From NCBI GenBank assembly GCA_964432875.1, contig CAYSPJ010000134.1:1-13307 (forward strand): a stretch of 13,307 bases of DNA, in the 5' to 3' direction. The stretch comes from JACJYE01 sp964432875 (GTDB lineage: Bacteria > Bacteroidota > Bacteroidia > Chitinophagales > Saprospiraceae). Position 1 is the stretch's first letter, and each line of letters starts with the position of its first letter. Shown piece after piece: positions 1-6,880 of this stretch. The notes under the pieces were generated by a model that saw nothing but the letters and a program-made list of their open reading frames with translations, was not told where the DNA came from and ran no database searches. The translations under genes were made by a program, and so were the position numbers.

Positions 1-33
1 AAGCCAGGGCTGAAGCCAGGGCTGAAAGCCAGG
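1..33 (+). repeat. 12-bp tandem repeat inside the Rpn-like gene
   Basis: The unit AAGCCAGGGCTG occurs at 1-12 and 13-24, and a third, imperfect partial copy follows to about 33. It encodes the A-R-A-E tract. The unit is a multiple of three, so copy-number changes keep the frame. The repeat probably extends to the left beyond the window. Confidence 0.75.
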
Positions 34-176
34 AAGAATTTGAGGCAAAAGAACGCACTTTAGTCCTGCGCGCTTGGGGGAAAGGAATGTCAGCAGAGGA
101 AATTGCCGAATTGATAGACATGACGAGGGAAAGAGTAGAGGCTATTATCAAAGGATCGGCTGCAGGGGGAGGGTAG
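1..176 (+). CDS. C-terminal fragment of Rpn/PD-(D/E)XK transposase-nuclease-like protein
   Basis: Reading codons from position 3 gives an open frame of 57 residues that ends with TAG at 174-176. The gene begins outside the window. The visible part starts with an Ala/Glu/Arg repeat (ARAEARAES), then an acidic stretch, then a small helix-turn-helix-like tail (GMSAEEIAELIDMTRERVEAI) and a glycine-rich end. Highly charged A/E/K/R/G repeats followed by a 'G-[MIL]-S-x-E-x-I-A-x-x-[TI]-x-[LM]-[ST]-x-E-x-[IV]' tail are typical of the C-terminus of Rpn family recombination-promoting nucleases (PD-(D/E)XK family transposases). The catalytic N-terminal domain is not in the window, so the assignment rests on the tail alone. 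It could be another protein with a similar tail. Confidence 0.6.
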   Translation, partial: ARAEARAESQEEFEAKERTLVLRAWGKGMSAEEIAELIDMTRERVEAIIKGSAAGGG

Positions 177-324
177 AATATCCTTCAATTTGGCGGTAAC
201 ACTATTTTTTCTAACCAAAAGCCGGATAAAACGAAGAACCAGCGCGTTCAATATACCATCCTCGGAGTTTTGAGCTTGTTTTTTATTACCTTGCCCGCCA
301 TAAAAACCTACTAGCTACCACTGT

Positions 325-2157
325 ATGACTACACGTTTTACCCTCACGCTCTTGGCTGCCTTGTGTGCCATGGTGCTGACTGGCCAGGAGTACCAAGAAC
401 TCCCGCTGCGCGATTTGAGCGCCTTCCGGCCTAATGCCGGCAACTGGCAAATCGTTGGACAGGTACAAGCCGTGCTTGATCAAGACCAAGCCCTGAAAAC
501 CGAGAAAGGCAGCGGCGTACTGGCCAACCTGCCTACCGCCAAGCAACAATCCGAGTTATTCACGCTGCTGGAGCATGGCGACCTCGACCTCGAGCTGGAA
601 TTCATGATGGCACGCCACTCCAATTCCGGCATCTATCTGCAGGGGCGCTACGAAGTACAACTGTTGGATAGCTGGGGCAAGCAACACCCTGCCTTTGGTG
701 ATTGCGGCGGGATTTATGAGCGCTGGGATGACAACAAACCTGAGGGGCAGCAAGGCTACGAGGGCTATCCGCCTCGTCTGAATGCCTGTCGCGCACCGGG
801 GTTGTGGCAAAAGATGGAGATTTCCTTCCAGGCACCCCGTTTCGACCAGTCTGGCAATAAGACGGCTAATGCCCGCATCATCTATCTGCGCCTCAACGGC
901 TTCCCCATCCACGAAAACCTGGAATTGACTGGGCCGACGCGGGGTGGGGGAGAGGCAGAATCGGCGCTGGGGCCTTTGCGCATCCAGGGCGATCACGGGC
1001 CAGTAGCCTTTCGCAACATCCGCTACCGCACTTTTGGCAACCCTCCGCTGGTGCTGCGAAATCTGCGTTACGAGCATTACCTTACCGAAAAAGATGTGGT
1101 GGAACCCCAAGGCCTGCCCCTGCAAAGTTCCGCCCCGGCTGCCCAGTTGACCCATGAAGTCATCAACCTCAACGAAAAGTTCCTGCTGCGCTTTCAGGGC
1201 GAGCTGGAAGTCAAAATCCCGGGCCGCTACTACTTCGACCTGAATACCTTCGGCTGGGGCCAACTGCTCATCGATGGCAAGCCCGTACTGGAGCGCGGCC
1301 CCTGGGAGCGCCGCGGTAGCATCGAACTCCCGGCAAGCCGCCATGCCCTGGACTTGCGCTATACCAAAACCGGTGCCTGGTTTTCCAATGGCTTAGGGCT
1401 CTTCGTTTCCGGGCCAGGCTTGCGGCGGCAGGCGCTCCATGCCGAGAGCTCATTGCCGCCGAGCCGCGACGTAAGCAATCCTATCCACGCAAGCTTCCAG
1501 CCGGAGCCGGTAGTGCTGCGCAGCTTTATGGACTTCCAGGGCTGGAGCGACAGTGCGTCCTATCGCATCACCCACCCGGTCTCCGTGGGTTTCCCCGAGG
1601 GCCTAAGTTATTCCTACAATCTGGGCAATGGTGCCCTATTCCAGGCCTGGCGCGGCGGTTTCCTCAATGTCACGCCCATGTGGAATGATCGTGGCGATGG
1701 CAGCGCCCGCCCCATTGGCAGCCTCTTGCCGCTGGATGATGCGCCCTTGTTGGCGGTGCTGCCAACCGAGCTAGCCCCTTGGCCTGCTGCGCTGCCTGCC
1801 GAGGCTGCCTTCCGCAGCAGAGGCTACCGGCTGGACGCGGCGGGGCGGCCCAGCTTTGAGTACGAAGCCTACGGCCTGAAAGTGACCGATGATATAATGG
1901 TATTAGACGAGGGCCGCCGGCTCGAACGCCGCTTGCAGGTGCAGGGTACAGCACCACTGGGGCTTTATTGCCGCCTGGCTGCCGGCCGGGAAATCATCCG
2001 CCTACCCAATAATACTTACTCCATCGATGGGCGCTATTACCTTCAATTGCCAGCCAAAGGTGGGGCACGGGTAGCCCTGCGCAGCTCCGGCCAAGGGCAG
2101 GAGCTCATCGCGCCATTGGATGTGGCGACGCAGTTGTCGTATCAAATCACTTGGTAA
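325..2157 (+). CDS. Exported DUF1080 (3-keto-disaccharide hydrolase-type) protein with PA14-like domain
   Basis: A 610-residue exported protein. Residues 1-21 form a signal peptide (hydrophobic TLTLLAALCAMVL). Residues about 25-237 match DUF1080 / 3-keto-disaccharide hydrolase (LamG-like beta-sandwich): 'HSNSGIYLQGRYEVQLLDSWG', a 'CGGIYE' segment, 'LWQKMEISFQAPRF', 'LNGFPIHENLELTGPTRGG' and 'GPLRIQGDHGPVAFRNIRYR' are the usual landmarks. Residues about 245-368 look like a PA14 carbohydrate-binding domain (PGRYYFDLNTFGWGQLLIDG). Residues about 390-610 form a third domain (VGFPEGLSYSYNLGNGALFQAWRGGFLN) similar in style to domains found with PVC/Bacteroidota cytochrome-type sugar dehydrogenases; its function is unknown to me. 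There is no CxxCH haem site and no T9SS sorting tail, so periplasmic or outer-membrane location is inferred. ATG at 325 is chosen because it directly precedes the signal peptide. It is the first gene of a probable operon, 35 bp before the next start. Hydrolysis of 3-keto-glycosides is family knowledge, not shown here. Confidence 0.88.
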   Translation: MTTRFTLTLLAALCAMVLTGQEYQELPLRDLSAFRPNAGNWQIVGQVQAVLDQDQALKTEKGSGVLANLPTAKQQSELFTLLEHGDLDLELEFMMARHSNSGIYLQGRYEVQLLDSWGKQHPAFGDCGGIYERWDDNKPEGQQGYEGYPPRLNACRAPGLWQKMEISFQAPRFDQSGNKTANARIIYLRLNGFPIHENLELTGPTRGGGEAESALGPLRIQGDHGPVAFRNIRYRTFGNPPLVLRNLRYEHYLTEKDVVEPQGLPLQSSAPAAQLTHEVINLNEKFLLRFQGELEVKIPGRYYFDLNTFGWGQLLIDGKPVLERGPWERRGSIELPASRHALDLRYTKTGAWFSNGLGLFVSGPGLRRQALHAESSLPPSRDVSNPIHASFQPEPVVLRSFMDFQGWSDSASYRITHPVSVGFPEGLSYSYNLGNGALFQAWRGGFLNVTPMWNDRGDGSARPIGSLLPLDDAPLLAVLPTELAPWPAALPAEAAFRSRGYRLDAAGRPSFEYEAYGLKVTDDIMVLDEGRRLERRLQVQGTAPLGLYCRLAAGREIIRLPNNTYSIDGRYYLQLPAKGGARVALRSSGQGQELIAPLDVATQLSYQITW

Positions 2158-2192
2158 TCAGCTTTTAAAATTTGCATAATCAGGAACCAATC

Positions 2193-4385
2193 ATGGCTCG
2201 CAAGCATAACAACCTGTACCTATTTATCCTTTTGCTCTTTGCCCTGCCCCTGGGGGCACAGGATGGCGGCCGTATCTTGCCGACGGAGAGCGACTACTAC
2301 CGCATGGTCAACCTGCCCATCCCGGCCGATGTAGAATTGGAGGTGGGCGGCCTGGTAACCTTGCCCAATGGCAACCTGGCAGCCTCGACTCGCCGGGGCG
2401 AGGTGTGGATCATCGAGAACCCCTATATGGACAATGGCCGCTTCCCTTTCTTCCGGCGTTTTGCCAGCGGCCTGCACGAAATACTGGGCCTGGCCTACCA
2501 CGATGGCGCCTTCTACTTGGCCCAGCGCGGCGAATTGACTAAATTGGTGGATGAAAACGGCAATGGCCGGGCCGATCGCTACGAGACCGTCTATGCCTGG
2601 CCGCTTTCTGGCCATTATCACGAATATTCCTTTGGCCCGGTCATCGCCGAAGATGGCAGTTTTTTCGTCACCGCCAACGTCGCTTTTGGCGATGAGGAGT
2701 GGTGGCGCGGCGAGAGCCGCGTGCCCTGGCGCGGCTGGACCATGCGCATCACCCCCGATGGGCAGATGGAGCCCTGGGCTACCGGCATGCGTTCGCCCTG
2801 CGGCATCGGCATGGTGGATGGGCAATTCTTTTATGCCGACAATCAGGGCGACTGGATGGGGGCCGGCGGGCTGGTGCAGGTCAACAAAGGCGATTTTACC
2901 GGGCATCCCGCGGGCTTGCGCTGGGCAGAACGACCCGAGTCGCCAGTGAAAATAACCACCAACGACATCTACTATCGCGCCAACCCGCGCTTCACCCCGC
3001 CGGGCCGGGAGTTCATCAAGCCAGAGGATATCGAAGATGAAGTGCCCACGCCTTTGTTCAAGCTCGCCGAGGAGCTCTCGGCCATCAAGACCCCGGCAGT
3101 GTGGCTCCCTCACGGTATCCTGGGCATCTCTACCTCAGAGATTATTGTGGACGATACGCAGGGCGCTTTCGGCCCCTTTAGCGGGCAACTCTTCATCGGC
3201 GACCAGGGGCAAAGTAAAATCTTGCGGGTTTTCCTCGAGAAAATCGGCGATACCTACCAGGGGGCGGCCTTCAATTTCCGCGAAGGCTTCCAATCCGGCG
3301 TATTGCGCATGGCCTGGGGCAAGGACGGCTCGCTCTTCGCCGGGCAGACCGACCGTGGCTGGGGTTCGGCCGGCGGCGAACCCTTTGGCTTGCAGCGTTT
3401 GATGTGGACTGGCAAGGACCCCTTCGAGATCAAGGCTATCCGCCTCATGCCCGACGGCTTCGAACTGGAATTCACCCAGCCAGTGGACAAGGTCAGCGCG
3501 CTCGACCCAGATGCTTACGAAATCACGGGCTTCATTTACAAATACCACCCGGTCTATGGCAGCCCGGTGGTCAACGACGCCAACTGCCCCATCCGCGGCA
3601 TCATCGTCGCTGATGACGGGCTGAAAGCCCGGCTGATCGTGGATAGCTTGCGCCAGCACTACATCCATGAGATCAAGGCAGATGGGGTGCGCTCCTACAA
3701 TGGGGATTTCCCCTTGCTACACCCGGTGGGGTATTACACCCTCAACGCGTTTCAGGCTGATGCAGGTTTGCAATTGGCGGAAAGCATCAAAGCCCGCGCG
3801 ATCAAAGCGGTGGAAGATCGCCGCCAAGCCAAAGCGGAAGCGGAAGCCGCCGCCAAAGCGAAGGAGCAAGCCGCCATGCACCAGCACGCTCATCCCCCCG
3901 CACCAGTTGCGCCAAAGCCTGCTGCCCCCGCTCGCCCGGCAACAGCAGCTGCCCCCAAGGCGGCCCCGGCCAGTGCCAAGCGCATCACCCGCATGCCGGC
4001 CGATTGGGGTGGCGTGGCCGACCAGAGCATCGTGCTCAGCACCCTGCCGGGCATGCGTTACGACCAGACTACGCTTACCGTCAAGGCAGGCAGCAAAGTG
4101 AAGCTCACTTTCTACAACAACGACGACATGCCGCACAACATCGTCTTTACGCCTCCGGGCGGGGCCGACGAGGTCGGCAAGGCCGCCATGAACCTCGGCC
4201 TGAAGGGCCAGGCGATGGAGTATGTGCCCAATTCGACCAAAGTGCTGCACCACACCCGCCTGGTGGGGCCGGGCGCTTCAGAGACGATCTACTTCACTGC
4301 GCCGGCAACTCCGGGTAGCTATATGTACGTCTGTACCTTCCCCGGGCACTATATGAGCATGCGGGGAGTGATGCGGGTGATGTAA
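2193..4385 (+). CDS. Exported sugar-dehydrogenase-like beta-propeller fused to azurin-type cupredoxin
   Basis: A 730-residue exported protein. I start it at ATG 2193 because the signal peptide (MARKHNNLYLFILLLFALPL) begins there and AGGA lies 7 bp upstream; the in-frame TTG at 2172 would add seven unlikely residues. Residues about 35-405 resemble the glucose/sorbosone dehydrogenase-like or membrane-bound dehydrogenase propellers common in Bacteroidota and Planctomycetes (GGLVTLPNGNLAAST, GLAYHDGAFYLAQRGELTKL, MRSPCGIGMVDGQFFYADNQ, GQLFIGDQGQSKILRVF). Residues about 408-520 look like an Ig-like beta domain. A linker at about 525-600 is first Lys/Ala/Glu-rich, then Pro/Ala-rich, with HQHAH at 563-567. 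Residues about 613-730 form a plastocyanin/azurin domain. His648 (MPHN), Cys714, His719 and Met723 (CTFPGHYMSM) reproduce the C-x4-H-x3-M spacing of azurin type 1 copper sites, so a blue-copper electron carrier is likely. No CxxCH haem motif is present. Likely co-transcribed with the DUF1080 gene. The substrate and any PQQ cofactor cannot be told from the sequence. Confidence 0.87.
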   Translation: MARKHNNLYLFILLLFALPLGAQDGGRILPTESDYYRMVNLPIPADVELEVGGLVTLPNGNLAASTRRGEVWIIENPYMDNGRFPFFRRFASGLHEILGLAYHDGAFYLAQRGELTKLVDENGNGRADRYETVYAWPLSGHYHEYSFGPVIAEDGSFFVTANVAFGDEEWWRGESRVPWRGWTMRITPDGQMEPWATGMRSPCGIGMVDGQFFYADNQGDWMGAGGLVQVNKGDFTGHPAGLRWAERPESPVKITTNDIYYRANPRFTPPGREFIKPEDIEDEVPTPLFKLAEELSAIKTPAVWLPHGILGISTSEIIVDDTQGAFGPFSGQLFIGDQGQSKILRVFLEKIGDTYQGAAFNFREGFQSGVLRMAWGKDGSLFAGQTDRGWGSAGGEPFGLQRLMWTGKDPFEIKAIRLMPDGFELEFTQPVDKVSALDPDAYEITGFIYKYHPVYGSPVVNDANCPIRGIIVADDGLKARLIVDSLRQHYIHEIKADGVRSYNGDFPLLHPVGYYTLNAFQADAGLQLAESIKARAIKAVEDRRQAKAEAEAAAKAKEQAAMHQHAHPPAPVAPKPAAPARPATAAAPKAAPASAKRITRMPADWGGVADQSIVLSTLPGMRYDQTTLTVKAGSKVKLTFYNNDDMPHNIVFTPPGGADEVGKAAMNLGLKGQAMEYVPNSTKVLHHTRLVGPGASETIYFTAPATPGSYMYVCTFPGHYMSMRGVMRVM

Positions 4386-4449
4386 GCGGGCAAAGTGAGC
4401 CGGGCATCCGCTCATTCCAAGGTCAAAGCCCGGTTCACTGTGCCCGCTT
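4384..4449. terminator. Long inverted repeat between convergent genes, probable bidirectional terminator
   Basis: The arms are 4384-4405 and 4428-4449, each 22 bases, with a 22-base loop. Twenty of 22 positions are complementary, and in plus-strand RNA one of the two mismatches is a G-U pair. The left arm begins inside the TAA stop of the cupredoxin gene. The GH3 stop codon lies in the loop, and the right arm is GH3 coding sequence for its last residues (AGTVNRA). No T-tract follows on either strand, so it is not a canonical intrinsic terminator. Position and symmetry suggest 3'-end formation or mRNA protection for both transcripts. Confidence 0.6.
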
Positions 4450-6724
4450 CGATGGCCTTGGGAAGTTTAAAATCCGCTTTGAGCTTGATATCGCGGCTCG
4501 AAGCGCCAAGCTGTATGGTATAAGCGCCTTTTTCAGCTACCCAAGCCGATGCATTTTCATCAAAAGAAGCCAGGGCGCGGGCGTCCAATTCGAAGGTCAA
4601 GGTCTGTGTTTCGCCGGGCTGCAGGAGTTTAGTCTTGGCGAAGCCTTTGAGTTCTTTGGCGGGTTTGGCCATTGTTTTGGCTGGAGCTGCAAGGTAAAGC
4701 TGCACGACCTCTTTCCCGGCAACTGGGCCGGTGTTGGCGATCGTGACGCTCGCCGTGATTTTGTCGCTAAATTTCTTGCTGCTCAATTTTAAGTTGCTAT
4801 AAGCGAAAGTCGTGTAAGACAATCCGTAGCCAAATTCGTAAGCCGGGGCGATTCGCTGCTTTTCGAAAGCGCGATAGCCGACGAAGACCCCTTCTTCGTA
4901 TTCGATTTCGGCATTGCGGGTGGTAATGAAACCAAGGAGGGTAAACGGCTCGCCGAATTCCTGTCCGGGGAATCCTTCCGCCGTGGGGTCGTCCTCGAAG
5001 CGGGCTGGAAAAGTCGTCGGCAATTTTCCAGAAGGGTTAACCTTTCCGGAAAGGACATCGGCAAGGGCATAGCCCGCTTCCTGCCCGGGCAGCCAGGCCA
5101 GGAGGATGGCATCCACCTCGTCGCGCCAGGAAGCCACTTCGATGGGGCCGCCGATGTTGAGCACGGCGATGACGGGCTTATTCTGTGCGCGGAATAGCTG
5201 GGAAACCTGTCGGATCAGGGCGCGTTCTGCGGTGGAGAGATAAAAATCATCTTCCGTCTTGCGATCGGCAAACTCGCCGGAGATGCGGCCGATGGCAATC
5301 AGGGCGTAATCGGCCCCGGCTGCCGATTCCAGGATTTCTTCGCTTACCGTCATTTCGGCGATGGCCGGCGGGGGCAGGAAGAATGGTCGGCCAGTCGGAT
5401 ACTTGGCTTTTTCTGCTTTGAGGTAAGCCTCGTAATTAGCTTGCAACAGTTTGTCGAGTTTGAAGCCCGCTTCTTGCAGGCCTTCTGGCAGTGGGATCGT
5501 ATAGGCCTCGTTGACGTCGCCGCTGCCCGTGCCGCCAGAGATGAGGTCGTAGGCATGGTTGCCGAAAGCAGCGATGGCTTTGCCGCTTGTTAAGGGTAAT
5601 GCCTGGTGTTTATTCTGTAGCAAGACCATCCCTTCCGCTGCTGCTTGGCGTGCCACCACCGCATGCGCTTTTAAATCCGGCTGATTGGAAAAGGGATAGC
5701 TTTGAAAAGCCGGGGTTTTTTTAATCAATGCCAGCATGTTGCTGGCGTTTTCATCCAGGTGTTTTTCATCCAGCGCTCCTGTTTGCACGGCTTCGACGAT
5801 GCTTTTCAATTGCTGGGGCGTGCCAGGCATCAGCAAATCGTTGCCCGCCCGCATCTGCTCGACGGGATTATCGCCGCCAAACCAGTCGGTCATGACGACG
5901 CCTTCATAACCCCAATCCTGGCGCAGGATTTTTTGCAGCAGGTCGGCGCTCTGGGAGGTGTAGATGCCGTTGAGCTTGTTGTAAGAGCTCATCACCGTCC
6001 AGGGCTTGGATGCTTTGACGGCGATTTCAAACCCGCGCAGATAGATCTCCCGCAGGGCTCGTTGGTTTACCTTGACGTTGATGGTGTTGCGGTTGGTTTC
6101 GTGGTTGTTGGCCGCAAAGTGCTTGATGGAGGTACCCACGCCATTGGATTGGATGCCGTTGACCATGGCTGCGGCCATTTTGCCAGTCAGCAAGGGGTCT
6201 TCGGAGTAGTATTCGAAATTGCGCCCGCCCAGCGCATTGCGCTGGATGTTCATGCCGGGGGCGAGGATGATATCCACGCCATATTCTTTGACTTCCTTGC
6301 CCATCGCTTCGCCCACCTGATGTACCAGCTCCGAATCCCAGGTGGAGGCCAAGAGCGTAGCGATGGGGAAAGCCGTGCAATAAAAAGTTTGTGCTTCAGC
6401 GGGGCGCTCTGGAGATATCCGCAGCCCTGCCGGCCCATCGGCCAGGACGATGGTAGGGATACCCAGGCGCTCGATGGCAGCAGTAGTACCCGCGGCACCC
6501 GGAACCCTGTCTTCTGTCTGTCCCACTACCGGCCCCTGGGCGAAATTGGCGGGAAGCCCGGGTATGCGCATCCCCATGCCTACCAGCAGGCGGGCTTTTT
6601 CTTCCAGGGTCATGGCCGCGCGGACTTCTGCATCGGCGCTATGCCCCAGTTTAGGTTCGGTTTGTGCCATGGCTGAATGGATGGAGCTGATTAGGAAAAG
6701 GAGGAATGTCGCTTTTTTCATCAT
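4412..6724 (-). CDS. Exported glycoside hydrolase family 3 beta-glucosidase
   Basis: A 770-residue GH3 enzyme that should release sugars from the non-reducing ends of beta-glucosides or related oligosaccharides in the periplasm. Residues 1-20 are a signal peptide ending AMA before QTEP. The N-terminal TIM barrel has LADGPAG (94-100), NFEYYSEDP (169-177), KHFAANNHE (201-209, substrate-binding Lys-His) and GVVMTDW with the nucleophile Asp280. The alpha/beta sandwich follows, with GRISGEFADR (479-488); Glu484 lines up, from memory, with the acid/base of Thermotoga Bgl3B. GKVNPSGKLPTTFP (560-573) and YEFGYGLSYT (629-638) are standard GH3 motifs. A fibronectin III-like domain covers about 670-747. 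All catalytic parts are present and the length is normal. ATG 6724 is chosen because it begins the signal peptide; a second ATG follows directly. The gene converges on the DUF1080/cupredoxin operon and has its own -7 element. The exact substrate (glucoside, xyloside or other) is not determined. Confidence 0.95.
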   Translation of the reverse strand: MMKKATFLLFLISSIHSAMAQTEPKLGHSADAEVRAAMTLEEKARLLVGMGMRIPGLPANFAQGPVVGQTEDRVPGAAGTTAAIERLGIPTIVLADGPAGLRISPERPAEAQTFYCTAFPIATLLASTWDSELVHQVGEAMGKEVKEYGVDIILAPGMNIQRNALGGRNFEYYSEDPLLTGKMAAAMVNGIQSNGVGTSIKHFAANNHETNRNTINVKVNQRALREIYLRGFEIAVKASKPWTVMSSYNKLNGIYTSQSADLLQKILRQDWGYEGVVMTDWFGGDNPVEQMRAGNDLLMPGTPQQLKSIVEAVQTGALDEKHLDENASNMLALIKKTPAFQSYPFSNQPDLKAHAVVARQAAAEGMVLLQNKHQALPLTSGKAIAAFGNHAYDLISGGTGSGDVNEAYTIPLPEGLQEAGFKLDKLLQANYEAYLKAEKAKYPTGRPFFLPPPAIAEMTVSEEILESAAGADYALIAIGRISGEFADRKTEDDFYLSTAERALIRQVSQLFRAQNKPVIAVLNIGGPIEVASWRDEVDAILLAWLPGQEAGYALADVLSGKVNPSGKLPTTFPARFEDDPTAEGFPGQEFGEPFTLLGFITTRNAEIEYEEGVFVGYRAFEKQRIAPAYEFGYGLSYTTFAYSNLKLSSKKFSDKITASVTIANTGPVAGKEVVQLYLAAPAKTMAKPAKELKGFAKTKLLQPGETQTLTFELDARALASFDENASAWVAEKGAYTIQLGASSRDIKLKADFKLPKAIEAGTVNRALTLE

Positions 6725-6765
6725 TTTGCAGTTTGGTGTCGTGATAGTCTAGGTAGATATCGAAA

Positions 6766-6773
6766 CAAAGGTA
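6766..6773 (-). promoter_or_regulatory. Bacteroidota -7 promoter element of the GH3 gene
   Basis: On the minus strand this is TACCTTTG, an exact match to the Bacteroidota sigma-ABfr -7 consensus TAnnTTTG. It lies about 40 bases before the GH3 start, which leaves a short 5' leader. The expected -33 TTTG would lie 18-21 bases upstream and falls inside the N gap, so only half the promoter can be seen. Confidence 0.6.
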
Positions 6774-6780
6774 GGTTTTT

Positions 6781-6880
6781 NNNNNNNNNNNNNNNNNNNN
6801 NNNNNNNNNNNNNNNNNNNNNNNNNNNNNNNNNNNNNNNNNNNNNNNNNNNNNNNNNNNNNNNNNNNNNNNNNNNNNNNN
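6781..6880. other. Assembly gap of exactly 100 N
   Basis: A run of exactly 100 N, typical of a scaffold placeholder of unknown true length. It removes the last codons and stop of the upstream T9SS substrate and probably the -33 box of the GH3 promoter. Any open reading frame translated across it is an artefact. Confidence 0.98.

Noticed and set aside
1..33. CRISPR-like array
   Set aside because: The repeats are adjacent 12-mers without spacers and code for an A/R/E tract. No CRISPR array was seen anywhere in the window.
2172..2192. TTG start for the propeller-cupredoxin gene
   Set aside because: It would place seven polar residues before a normal signal peptide. ATG 2193 has AGGA at a suitable distance.
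2220..3113. 297-codon minus-strand open frame opposite the propeller gene
   Set aside because: It is a mirror of a well-supported gene, with no signal peptide, motif or start signal. The same holds for 556-1344 and 10294-11010 on the minus strand.
5702..6676. 324-codon plus-strand open frame antisense to the GH3 gene
   Set aside because: GH3 motifs on the minus strand are complete over this whole span. The antisense protein shows no domain and is a product of GC-rich codon use.
4386..6724. Classical polysaccharide utilisation locus around GH3
   Set aside because: No SusC/SusD, no sensor-regulator and no other glycoside hydrolase are present in the window.
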